Below are positions 41,018 through 49,047 of a stretch of DNA of 49,047 nt, in pieces. The DNA comes from Caldifarciminota bacterium UBA3073. Lineage in GTDB: Bacteria; Hydrothermota; UBA3073. Made by a program: the position numbers and the translations under genes. Positions within the stretch are counted from its first letter, which is position 1, and each line of letters starts with the position of its first letter. The stretch covers positions 1 through 49,047 of the forward strand of contig DFBT01000076.1 in the NCBI GenBank assembly GCA_002366725.1, read 5' to 3'. The notes below the pieces were generated by a model. It was not told where the DNA came from, searched no databases, and was given only the letters and a program-made list of their open reading frames with translations.

Positions 41018-41140
41018 TCATGGGTAGGTCATCCCGCTATCGGAGGGGTCTCATACAATCTTTCTCGAAGGGGAAAGACTTAAAATCTGTCCCCACAGAG
41101 GGGGTAAAAAAATGGAAGACTGGAACTTGTGCTTACAGAA

Positions 41141-41172
41141 CGGAAACGCTGAGAGTGTTATAGTCGTTTCCG
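41141..41172 (-). terminator. Hairpin after the second PorV-like gene, possible terminator or processing site
   Basis: CGGAAACG (41141-41148) and CGTTTCCG (41165-41172) form a perfect 8-bp stem with a 16-nt loop, 17 nt beyond the stop at 41189. No T run follows, so rho-independent termination is doubtful. No promoter for the next gene was recognised in 41018-41188. Confidence 0.3.
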
Positions 41173-41188
41173 GGGATTCGATGATTAA

Positions 41189-42211
41189 TCAGAACTCTAT
41201 TCCCACAGAAATCCTGTGGGTACCACCGAGTCTGTCAAAATTTGCAAAGGCATAGTCTACTTTGAATAAAACCACTCCACCTATATTACCGCGTATACCC
41301 GAACCAAATGTAAGTCCCTCTTCGCTGTCCCGCTTCAATAATGAACTGTAGCCGCCCCTTAAGTACAATAAGTCATTAAAACCATACTCTATTCCCAAGT
41401 TCAGATACTCTGTGTTATCATTTGGATGAACGGCGTCTGTGGCAATAGTTAGACGATTGGTTCTGTTCTTCAGAACATCCATCGCTATCCCAGCCCTGAA
41501 GGCTAAAGGCAACGGCCATTTGTCTGTAACCAGATTGGCTTCAGTCAGTTCATTGTTGCCCATTATTGTTGGATCGATATCATGATACACCATAACATCT
41601 CTCCCGGATAACATCATATCCATGCCAAAATTTGATATGGTCATTCCAATCTTCATATCGTTGAAGTGGGTAATAAATAAAGTCCCGAAATCGACCGCAA
41701 AACTTGAGGCAGTCATATGCCAGACTTTCTCCTGAATGTATTTGGTATTGAAACCAATCGAGAACCTATCGGTCAGATTCCTTGCGTAAGACAGTCCAAG
41801 TGCCATACTGCCAACCGAAAACATCTCCCCGGTTCCTTCTGGTTCATCAACCGTTCTCACAACCATATCTGCAGTATTTAAAGAAGTTAGACTCATTCCG
41901 ATGACGCCATAATCACCCATATAGAATATACCACCTACAAAATCAAAGTTTATGTCAGCCAGCCATTCTATATGGGTAACCGTCATTTCGTTCCTATTCA
42001 ACCTCGATAGTCCTGCTGGATTCCAGTATATAGCAGTGGCGTCATCAGCTACAGCAGCAAAGGCTCCTCCCATACCCATTGCTCGTGAGCCAACCTCGAT
42101 CTCTAAGAAAGGAGCAGCGGTTGTCCCTACCGCAGAGACATTGCGGACAAATTGACTGTAGGATTGACCGACTGTTACAAACACAAGTAGAAAAATAAAA
42201 GTAGTTCTCAT
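41189..42211 (-). CDS. PorV/PorQ-family (UPF0164) outer-membrane protein, copy 2
   Basis: A 340-residue protein with a signal peptide (MRTTFIFLLVFVTVGQSYS), the signature VGSRAMGMGGAFAAVADDATAIYWNPAG, and a barrel ending HRISVGIEF. It is a close paralogue of 27223-28236. ATG at 42209-42211 has GGAGGAGG upstream and follows the stop of the large secreted-protein gene by 14 nt. The longer open frame that starts at 42568 only reads through the end of that gene in another frame. Confidence 0.8.
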   Translation of the reverse strand: MRTTFIFLLVFVTVGQSYSQFVRNVSAVGTTAAPFLEIEVGSRAMGMGGAFAAVADDATAIYWNPAGLSRLNRNEMTVTHIEWLADINFDFVGGIFYMGDYGVIGMSLTSLNTADMVVRTVDEPEGTGEMFSVGSMALGLSYARNLTDRFSIGFNTKYIQEKVWHMTASSFAVDFGTLFITHFNDMKIGMTISNFGMDMMLSGRDVMVYHDIDPTIMGNNELTEANLVTDKWPLPLAFRAGIAMDVLKNRTNRLTIATDAVHPNDNTEYLNLGIEYGFNDLLYLRGGYSSLLKRDSEEGLTFGSGIRGNIGGVVLFKVDYAFANFDRLGGTHRISVGIEF

Positions 42212-42225
42212 TACACCTCCTCCTT

Positions 42226-45200
42226 TTATTTTATCACGGCGAACTTGCCAATTTTCTCGCCAATTCCAGGGGCGTCTATGTGATATATATAGAGTCCATA
42301 GGAAATATCCATACCGTCCTTGGATACCAAATTCCATGACTCTGCACCATCCTTCATTGTGCTCTCGTGTTCTATTTTCTTTACCAGATTGCCCCTCACA
42401 GTGTATATGCGAATAGTGCATTTTTGTGGCAGATGTATAAAATCTATCTTTCTTTCTCCTCTGCCAAATTGATAAACATTGGGGGACTCCCAGGAGGCTG
42501 CAACTACATAGGGATTCGGCACCACAGCTATCCTGTCCAGTTCTGCTTTGGCCTTCTCCTTGCTGCAAAACTCTGCTTTGACCACAAATTCGAATACATC
42601 ACCATCCAGCGTATCTCCTTCGGCATCCAACCACTCACCTCTGAAAGGCTTTGTTGTTCGGAGACAGTAAATATCTCCCGGTTGAGGTGGAATGGGGTCC
42701 TCAAGGAAGGTGGTATCAACAACAATGCTGTCATCACCAATATAGGTTGTATCATAAATAGCAGGAGGGCCTGACAGGCGGAGTTCCCATGTTGTTCTAT
42801 AATTAACCACTGAACTGGGATCTTCTACGAGAATAATGACTGCATCCCCCATTGTATACAGAGAGTCTCCATCCTTATCGTCAAAGAGGAATGGCCATTC
42901 CAGACTATCGCCCGTAACATTCCAGATTGAGAAGTTTGTTGGTATTGCCTTATACGACCCAAACAGGGCTATAGAGGTAGAGACGATAGTATCGGAGAAG
43001 ATGAGTTTCATATCAGCGGGATAAAGTGTATTCAGGTTAAAAATTGGATTGGTCTCGCTGGAGAACATTGGGTTAAATCCGACTTCGATTTCGTGGTTGT
43101 TCTGCTTGACAAGCCAGCCAGATAGGGAATCGACAAAGACCGCTGTAGTATCATTGTGGAAATAAACCACCAGTCCATCAAAAAGAGGACTCTCGTCATC
43201 AACGCCACTCACATTCATACCGGTCACCAGTGTCTCTGGTGGTGAAGAAGGGTCATCAGGTAAGGTATCTCCTATAATTGTATAACCAGGAGCCTTGTCA
43301 AGATGCAAAAATGATGTATCGCTGAAAATAACCTTATAATATGCACCATCTTTTACAGACTCTGGAGCGATAAATCCTACTTCGATACTACCTGTTCCTG
43401 GACCCCTGTGTATAATTTCCCCTTCCACAACAGGGGGTGAATAACCAGCAGCAGGGGCATTTGGCGTTACAACAGCAGTATTTACATCCGTCATAGTTAC
43501 ACCCCTTTCATCAATAAATAATGTGGAAGTGCATTCAGTTGGGGCAATACCAATAGGATAACCATCTTCATCGAATAAAACATTCCCAAGGGAATCACGA
43601 GCAATAAATCCCCGATCGTAGGATACAATGGCATAATAATAGGTCTGACCATTATTTACACTCGAATCTACAAATGTGTGTCGCAGTCCTGTATCATCTC
43701 CAAGATTAAAACCTGCTCCATAGACATCAATTAAATGGGGACCTTTTAGTCCATTTTTTAAATCAAATTGTGCGAGGGGTTTTCGAAAAGTTGGATTACC
43801 ATAAGCATCCGTTATTATTCTTGCTTCCAAAAAACTTGGTTCAGTTGAGCGGTAAATTCTATATCCCTCAAAATCATATTCCTGGAGATATCTATCATAT
43901 GAATACTCTGCCCTATCGTCCCAGGAGAGTGTGACCTTTCCATCCCCAGGGATTGCAGTAAGACGAGGCTTGTCTGGTGGTCTTGAAAAATTGTAGTTTG
44001 CATTGTATATTGCTTGAACAGTCTTTGTATTTCTTCTTAAATCGTCCAAATCTTCTCCAAATAGTAGCGCAATGGAAAATCTTTGTGTTTCTCCTGGATG
44101 CAGCGGAAATGTTCCTGATGCGAACCACATCGCAAGATTTACACCTATAAGTTGTTGCTCTTCTGTAGGGGGTACCAATTGGGATAGGAGTTGCCAGACC
44201 GCTTCTTCTTCACTTGGTTTATGCCCCACCTCATGTACCATAAAGATCTTGAATCCGGTTAAGCCAATCTGGTCTGATTCATCTTTATCGGTCTGGTCAA
44301 AATTCGGCTCTCCTAGAGTAGGTATACCATCACCCTCACCTTCATCAGGGCCAAAATAGCCCTCATCTGTAGGTCCGATACCATCTGCTCCAAGGTCGTC
44401 GTTCAGTGGCTCACCGGGGTCCCATACTCCATTCTCATTTCTATCAGTGAATGCATGCCAATCACCGTCCTCATCACCAGACCAGTGCCAACGTACAAAA
44501 GGTACTCCACTTGCTCGAGCTTCTTCATCCAATGCTCCATCCTCCCTGTAGTAACCACAAGAACCATATACCCACCCTCCGGGCCCACTCTCCCTCGTTT
44601 CATCGGTCAACCCGTCATTATCGTTATCTATACCATCCCAGGGATTCCCTGGACTCTCTAAGAAGGCAAATCCTGCTACTCCAGCCTTACCACCCCACTG
44701 ACTTTCGTTGTTGATAGCCCATGCATATGCAAGGTCTATATCTGTATCGTAGCTGCCGCAATCATCACTTCCACCTGGACTAGGCATGGACTGACCCACT
44801 CCCCAGTCTATATAAGACGCAAAGAGAACCTTCTCATAGTCATATGTGCCCTCATTGGTGATTGCAAAATGCCAGAAGATACAATCCTCTGCCAGGACAT
44901 GCGACCATTGAAATCCCCTCACGGCAACCGCCAATCCAAGACCTCGCCGGGTGGTATCGGTAGGATCCGGATAAAAATTCCATCTGGTATCGTAGTCATC
45001 GTCCACCACATAGTAGGTCTCCAAGTCTGCGTTTTTTACACCCTTACCAAAATAGCCATTCCAATATCCTGCCCACTCTGGCTTGTCTGGCCATCGGACT
45101 GGCCAGGATTCGGGGTCATCACTCATTGCCGGGGAATCCTGATAATAGTTGCAATAGCCCGGAAGAGGCCACCAGCCCAAAGGATATCCGTCCTCATCCC

Positions 45201-45531
45201 TATCCACATCCTCCCGATAGTTCACCTCTAAAGGGTGTATAGTATCGCCGTCCTCATCCACGCACTCTGCTTGGACAACAGTTGCTACCCCATCCACATA
45301 GAGATGCCCACTTCCTTTGGGCCATTCTCCAGAATATGGAGTAGCATATTTTGCTATCTCTCCATGATTAAAAAATATTGTTCTTACAAGGTTGCCATCC
45401 ATTATTCCACTTTTATCCCAAAACCTATCGCCTGTGTGAGGAGCAGGATCACGCGGTTGGGCATAGAGAGAGGTAGCCTGCATGAGGAGTGGAATTACCG
45501 AAATTAACAAGATTGTTTTTTTGTTCCTCAT
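42226..45531 (-). CDS. Large secreted protein with Asp-rich loops, FnIII-like and FlgD-like C-terminal domains, copy 2
   Basis: An 1,101-residue protein: signal peptide (MRNKKTILLISVIPLLMQATSLYA), then the same architecture as 28233-31475. Matching landmarks are SGIMDGNLVRTIFFNHGEIA (copy 1: HNGNLVETLFWNFGEVA), AVRGFQWSHVLAEDCIFWHF, calcium-loop-like WDGIDNDNDGLTDE, FDQTDKDESDQIGLT, RPPDKPRLTAIPGDGKVTLSWDD, and the end VVPNPYVVAASWESP ... GLYIYHIDAPG. It is probably displayed at the surface with the TonB receptor encoded 38 nt upstream. Function unknown; similar proteins are recalled from several candidate phyla. ATG has GGGAG upstream. Confidence 0.75.
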   Translation of the reverse strand: MRNKKTILLISVIPLLMQATSLYAQPRDPAPHTGDRFWDKSGIMDGNLVRTIFFNHGEIAKYATPYSGEWPKGSGHLYVDGVATVVQAECVDEDGDTIHPLEVNYREDVDRDEDGYPLGWWPLPGYCNYYQDSPAMSDDPESWPVRWPDKPEWAGYWNGYFGKGVKNADLETYYVVDDDYDTRWNFYPDPTDTTRRGLGLAVAVRGFQWSHVLAEDCIFWHFAITNEGTYDYEKVLFASYIDWGVGQSMPSPGGSDDCGSYDTDIDLAYAWAINNESQWGGKAGVAGFAFLESPGNPWDGIDNDNDGLTDETRESGPGGWVYGSCGYYREDGALDEEARASGVPFVRWHWSGDEDGDWHAFTDRNENGVWDPGEPLNDDLGADGIGPTDEGYFGPDEGEGDGIPTLGEPNFDQTDKDESDQIGLTGFKIFMVHEVGHKPSEEEAVWQLLSQLVPPTEEQQLIGVNLAMWFASGTFPLHPGETQRFSIALLFGEDLDDLRRNTKTVQAIYNANYNFSRPPDKPRLTAIPGDGKVTLSWDDRAEYSYDRYLQEYDFEGYRIYRSTEPSFLEARIITDAYGNPTFRKPLAQFDLKNGLKGPHLIDVYGAGFNLGDDTGLRHTFVDSSVNNGQTYYYAIVSYDRGFIARDSLGNVLFDEDGYPIGIAPTECTSTLFIDERGVTMTDVNTAVVTPNAPAAGYSPPVVEGEIIHRGPGTGSIEVGFIAPESVKDGAYYKVIFSDTSFLHLDKAPGYTIIGDTLPDDPSSPPETLVTGMNVSGVDDESPLFDGLVVYFHNDTTAVFVDSLSGWLVKQNNHEIEVGFNPMFSSETNPIFNLNTLYPADMKLIFSDTIVSTSIALFGSYKAIPTNFSIWNVTGDSLEWPFLFDDKDGDSLYTMGDAVIILVEDPSSVVNYRTTWELRLSGPPAIYDTTYIGDDSIVVDTTFLEDPIPPQPGDIYCLRTTKPFRGEWLDAEGDTLDGDVFEFVVKAEFCSKEKAKAELDRIAVVPNPYVVAASWESPNVYQFGRGERKIDFIHLPQKCTIRIYTVRGNLVKKIEHESTMKDGAESWNLVSKDGMDISYGLYIYHIDAPGIGEKIGKFAVIK

Positions 45532-45569
45532 TTTATCTCCCGTGCTAAACTACTTTACTGGGAAAAATG

Positions 45570-48287
45570 TTAAAGATCTACAGAAAATCCCAGGATTACA
45601 TGTCTCGGTGCGCAGTAAAAATCAGGTCTTATAAGATATTCTTCTAATGTGTTGATACCACGTACTACGCCGGGACTTGAAATTAGTGTATAACCAGCCC
45701 TGCCCGTGTCTGTATAGACATTCACCTCGTTCATTATATCAAACAGGTTATATACCTTAAGAAATAGGGAGAAATTCGATCCTATTAGTTTAAGATTGTA
45801 GTACGCTCTTAAATCAACATTATACTGAGGGGGTTTCCTTTCGCTATTTTCACGGGCGATGCGAATTCCTTCATGGGATGGTGTGTAGGGAAGTCCGGTC
45901 CCATATCTTCCTATAAGGCTAACTCCCCAAAACTGTGAATAGCCTATAGTTACAGCGCCGTTAAGGGTATGCATCTGATCCCAATCTAAAGGCACCAAGA
46001 ATTTTTCAGGTTCACGGTTTGCCAGGACATCCCAGAATACGGCATTGGGGTCTGATGCATTTCCTTTGGCAATTTGATAGGTATAGTCAAGCGAGGCGTA
46101 CAAGTATTGAGAATATCTACCCTCCAATGCAACAGTTATACCCCGCACATTACCATAGTCCCTGTTAATATATTGTGCATACTTACTTCCTATATAGGTT
46201 TCGTAAATCCTAATTCCCAAAAGATTCCTGATGTTCTTGAAGAAACCAGTCACATCAAGAGATATATTATCGCTCAATTGCTGCTGCAGGCCTATTTCAT
46301 ATATAACTGTTTTTTGGGGTTCCAGATCAGCATTCCCCATCCTGCTTGTAAGTCCAGCAGCATATACTTCGAATTCAGGATCAGTATATATATATTCAAA
46401 TGGAGGAATCTGGAAAAAGTGACCATACGAACCATGTAAAACCCCCCTATCGGTTATGGGATATGCTATTCCAATTCGAGGACTTATCTGGATCCTTGGC
46501 TCTACATCTTCAAACCATGGTTCACCTGTTACTCTTATAGGATTTCCCGGGTCATATGGATTAAGTGTATCTGGGTGTAAAGCATCTTTAGGATTGGGGT
46601 CACGGGGGTCAGTGGGAATTTTCCAATAGGGGTCGAAATAATCAAATCTAACACCGATATTGGCAATCATATTTTTAACCTCAATTTTATCCTGAATATA
46701 GGCGGCGACTTCAAATGGGTAGTTCGTGTACTTATTATGATTGGTGTAATTGATGGGAGGGATATAGGGTTCGAATGGGTGAATCTCCCTTCCTACCTCA
46801 TCCTTCTTGGGCACAATTTCAAACTCGTGAAGGAATAATTTATGTTTCCTCAGCTCTACACCCAGTTTTATCTGATGAGTATTGGTTACCTGGCTTGTGA
46901 TATCAAACTTTCCTATATATGATGTGGTATTTCTGCAAAAATACCGCATCTGGGTACCTCCAGTGCGGAATGCATAGTTACTTGCGTCTTGTAATCGTTC
47001 TGGATCAACATATCTTTTATCAAGAGAATCCTTATAAATGTATTGTCTGTAATCGTGAAAAGAATTTGCAAATTTAAGCTCAAAGAAGGTTTTTGAATTT
47101 ATGACATGATTCCAGTTGAATATATTTGAATAACCCCTATCGTATCGATTATAGTCACCGTCAGGGTTGTATTTAAAGGTATGGTCGTATGCGCGAAAAT
47201 CTCGGCTTTTCCACATCAGGTTGTAACTGAATCTGTCCCCGGGAGAAAGTCGGTAGGTAAATTTCCCATAAAGAGAATTCTTTAGAGTGGGGGCCATAGG
47301 CACCATTGAACTATCACCAGTTGCTCCTATGTACCACTCATCTGGATTGTCTTTTGAGAAATCACAGGAGTCAGAGGCGTTAAAAATTCTCTTACCAAAT
47401 AAGTATCCCTCGTTGTAATATCTCCTTGCTGTAGCATAAAAGGAAAGCTTCTTGCCAAAGATAGGGAAAGGACCACCAAGGGTGGTCTCAATATTGTAGG
47501 TGCTAAATGGATTTATGTGATCTATGTTCATATAGGTTTCAGTATGATTGCTGACATAATCCCCTGTATAAGTAGTGATGCGACCTGACAATTTATTGCC
47601 TCCCTCCCTTGTAACAATATTAACAACTCCCGACATCGCCTGTCCATATTCAGCATTAAAGGTCCCACTTATTACCTGTAATTCCTGGATGACACTGTTC
47701 TCAACATCTACTGCTGCCTCATGAGAGAAGGGATCGGTAATAGAGATGCCGTCAAGCATATACACCACTTCAGAACTCCTACCTCCACGAATGTGTCCCT
47801 CTACTACACCGGCCTGTAGATTAACCAAGTCTTGGAATCCCTCTACGGGCAATGCGTCTATCCTTTCGGCATCAACTACTGCACGGGTAGAAGTTAGGTC
47901 CATTTGAATGAGTTCTCTTTCAGCAACGACAGTGATACCTTCTGCTTCTATAACCGTCGGGTTGGGAGCGAAATCCATGGTGGTGGTAAAATCGACTGCA
48001 ACCTTTATATTTGTTATCTTTACCTCCTGATACCCCATCATTTTCGCAGTCACGGCGTATGTTCCTGGAGGAACATTTAATATCACATAGAAGCCATCAA
48101 GGTCGGAGGCATCACCCAGGGTGGTTTCTTCTACGATGATATTGGCAAAGGGCAGTGCTTCACCGGTCTGGGCATCGGTGACCCTACCGGCTAATTTCCC
48201 CGATGTGCCGGCCCATAAACAGGTGATGCCAGACAGAAGGCATACAATTAAAGAGAAAAACCTGATAAACCTACTTTTACTCTTCAC
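45570..48287 (-). CDS. TonB-dependent outer-membrane receptor, copy 2
   Basis: About 905 residues: signal peptide (FIRFFSLIVCLLSGITCLWA), carboxypeptidase-regulatory-like domain (GRVTDAQTGEALPFANIIVEE), plug (GHIRGGRSSEVVYMLDGI; TFNAEYGQAMSGVVNIVTREGG) and barrel ending VILGFSVDL. It is paralogous to 31544-34198 throughout, with differing loops (for example an insertion around DALHPDTLNPYDPGNP), which suggests a different ligand. The start is taken as GTG at 48285-48287 with AAGGGGG about 5 nt upstream; a longer frame to 48332 would be encoded by the palindrome at 48303-48333 and is unlikely. Confidence 0.88.
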   Translation of the reverse strand: MKSKSRFIRFFSLIVCLLSGITCLWAGTSGKLAGRVTDAQTGEALPFANIIVEETTLGDASDLDGFYVILNVPPGTYAVTAKMMGYQEVKITNIKVAVDFTTTMDFAPNPTVIEAEGITVVAERELIQMDLTSTRAVVDAERIDALPVEGFQDLVNLQAGVVEGHIRGGRSSEVVYMLDGISITDPFSHEAAVDVENSVIQELQVISGTFNAEYGQAMSGVVNIVTREGGNKLSGRITTYTGDYVSNHTETYMNIDHINPFSTYNIETTLGGPFPIFGKKLSFYATARRYYNEGYLFGKRIFNASDSCDFSKDNPDEWYIGATGDSSMVPMAPTLKNSLYGKFTYRLSPGDRFSYNLMWKSRDFRAYDHTFKYNPDGDYNRYDRGYSNIFNWNHVINSKTFFELKFANSFHDYRQYIYKDSLDKRYVDPERLQDASNYAFRTGGTQMRYFCRNTTSYIGKFDITSQVTNTHQIKLGVELRKHKLFLHEFEIVPKKDEVGREIHPFEPYIPPINYTNHNKYTNYPFEVAAYIQDKIEVKNMIANIGVRFDYFDPYWKIPTDPRDPNPKDALHPDTLNPYDPGNPIRVTGEPWFEDVEPRIQISPRIGIAYPITDRGVLHGSYGHFFQIPPFEYIYTDPEFEVYAAGLTSRMGNADLEPQKTVIYEIGLQQQLSDNISLDVTGFFKNIRNLLGIRIYETYIGSKYAQYINRDYGNVRGITVALEGRYSQYLYASLDYTYQIAKGNASDPNAVFWDVLANREPEKFLVPLDWDQMHTLNGAVTIGYSQFWGVSLIGRYGTGLPYTPSHEGIRIARENSERKPPQYNVDLRAYYNLKLIGSNFSLFLKVYNLFDIMNEVNVYTDTGRAGYTLISSPGVVRGINTLEEYLIRPDFYCAPRHVILGFSVDL

Positions 48288-48302
48288 TTTTACCCCCTTG
48301 CT

Positions 48303-48333
48303 ATTGCGGGGAGGGGTAACCCCTCCCCGCAAT
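48303..48333. repeat. Perfect 15-bp palindrome before the second TonB receptor gene
   Basis: Arms ATTGCGGGGAGGGGT (48303-48317) and its exact complement (48319-48333) flank one base. It would form a very stable GC-rich stem in the minus-strand transcript, ending 3 nt before the AAGGGGG ribosome-binding site of the receptor gene. There is no T run. Confidence 0.8.
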
Positions 48334-48344
48334 ATTGTCCTCTA

Positions 48345-49047
48345 CTATCTCAGGATTAGCATCTTCTGTGTGCTCTGGAAATCATCGGTGGTCAGACGAT
48401 AGAAGTATATCCCATTCGCAACCCTGTTGCCATTCTCTGTTCTACCATCCCACCTTATGGTATAAAGACCAGCCATGTGTTTCTCGTCTACGAGAGTTAT
48501 AACCTTTCTCCCAAGAATATCATATATCGCCAGATTAGCATACGTATCCTTCGGTAGTTGATACCTTATGTTGGTCTCATGGACAAATGGATTGGGATAG
48601 TTCTGTAACAGTCTGGAGGATGCAATTTCATGGCCGTCTTCTTCTTCAATACCAACAACAACTGTAACATCTCTAATTTCGAAGTCGTCGTAATATACTG
48701 TTCCGGTGGGGAATGATGTGAATCTTGCCCTCATGGATACTCCGGCGGCATCCGAAGGAGACATCGCTACAACCTCATACTTTCTCCAATCCTCTGTTGA
48801 GTCGACCTGATCCATATAGAAGAAATTATCACCCAACCAGTTCCACGCATTATCGATTGGTGTACCGTGGAAGCCGACAGTAAAACCAATTCTATCGTCG
48901 TCTCTAATCTGACACCAGTTGCCTGGTAGATAGTGAGGATCGGTGTTGACATCGACCTTCTTCACCCATACAGAAAACAGGTACAGTTGATTTGGCTCGC
49001 AGGGATAGGGTATGGTGTAAAAGACGATCTCATCAGGCAGCGTATCT
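48345..49047 (-). CDS. Secreted protein with a carbohydrate-binding-like domain and a FlgD-like C-terminal domain, 5' end missing
   Basis: The frame is open to the window edge (about 233 residues seen). The visible part begins DTLPDEIVFYTIPYPCEPNQ and contains LYLFSVWVKKVDVNTD and VYYDDFEIRDVTVVVG, the jelly-roll pattern of CBM4/9-like modules. Next is the FlgD-like end: LLQNYPNPFVHETNIRYQLP, YDILGRKVITL, GIYFYRLTTDD. It precedes the second TonB receptor gene by 57 nt, as the CBM9-like gene precedes the first receptor, so it is probably the equivalent surface binding protein or enzyme of the second module. Confidence 0.7.
   Translation of the reverse strand, partial: DTLPDEIVFYTIPYPCEPNQLYLFSVWVKKVDVNTDPHYLPGNWCQIRDDDRIGFTVGFHGTPIDNAWNWLGDNFFYMDQVDSTEDWRKYEVVAMSPSDAAGVSMRARFTSFPTGTVYYDDFEIRDVTVVVGIEEEDGHEIASSRLLQNYPNPFVHETNIRYQLPKDTYANLAIYDILGRKVITLVDEKHMAGLYTIRWDGRTENGNRVANGIYFYRLTTDDFQSTQKMLILR

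Overview
The window comes from a diderm (Gram-negative-type) bacterium, probably an uncultivated candidate-phylum lineage of the FCB/WOR-3 kind. This is inferred from gene content: lpxD and an OmpH/Skp-type chaperone (LPS outer membrane), V-type ATPase subunits, TonB-dependent receptors, PorV/PorQ-family proteins, and many secreted proteins that end in a FlgD-like/type-IX-like C-terminal domain (the 'NYPNPF...NGVYFYR' pattern). Every confident gene lies on the minus strand, so the region reads from high to low coordinates. No tRNA, rRNA, CRISPR, insertion sequence or phage gene was seen.

Region A (about 49047-37436): the end of a secreted protein, a TonB-dependent receptor, a ~1,100-residue secreted protein and a PorV-like protein, then a 1,193-residue secreted protein with no recognised catalytic family. 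Region B (37256-17591): an operon-like run that starts at a consensus promoter with a LacI-type operator. It encodes LacI, a secreted protein with two CBM9-like domains, a second TonB receptor / ~1,100-residue protein / PorV-like trio paralogous to region A, a sugar ABC importer (binding protein and two permeases, no ATPase), a cytoplasmic GH94 phosphorylase, a secreted GH144-like glucanase, and a second glycoamylase-like protein resembling the middle domain of cyclic beta-1,2-glucan synthases. Read together, region B looks like a beta-1,2-glucan utilisation locus: cleavage outside, uptake through TonB and ABC systems, phosphorolysis to glucose 1-phosphate inside. The substrate is inferred from family resemblance.

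Region C (17168-12655): a consensus promoter, then V-ATPase H/G-like and I subunits, an OmpH-domain protein with an unusual C-terminal extension, and lpxD. The other ATPase subunits are not here. Region D (12351-8647): small envelope or unknown proteins and a broken DUF5916-type outer-membrane gene with a frameshift and a lost start codon. Region E (8569-1): an EamA-type transporter; an operon of class I aldolase, a ThiD-methyltransferase fusion and TenA (thiamin pyrimidine salvage); a small lipoprotein/membrane protein; a small outer-membrane barrel; a PLP-dependent ACC deaminase/D-cysteine desulfhydrase-family enzyme; a TauE/SafE permease; and the start of an asparaginase.

Six likely promoters share a 17-bp spacer, and four of them also share a TGG/TGT extension just before the -10. 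Intergenic DNA in regions C-E holds several families of short palindromic repeats; region B intergenic spaces are tight, with ATGA overlaps.
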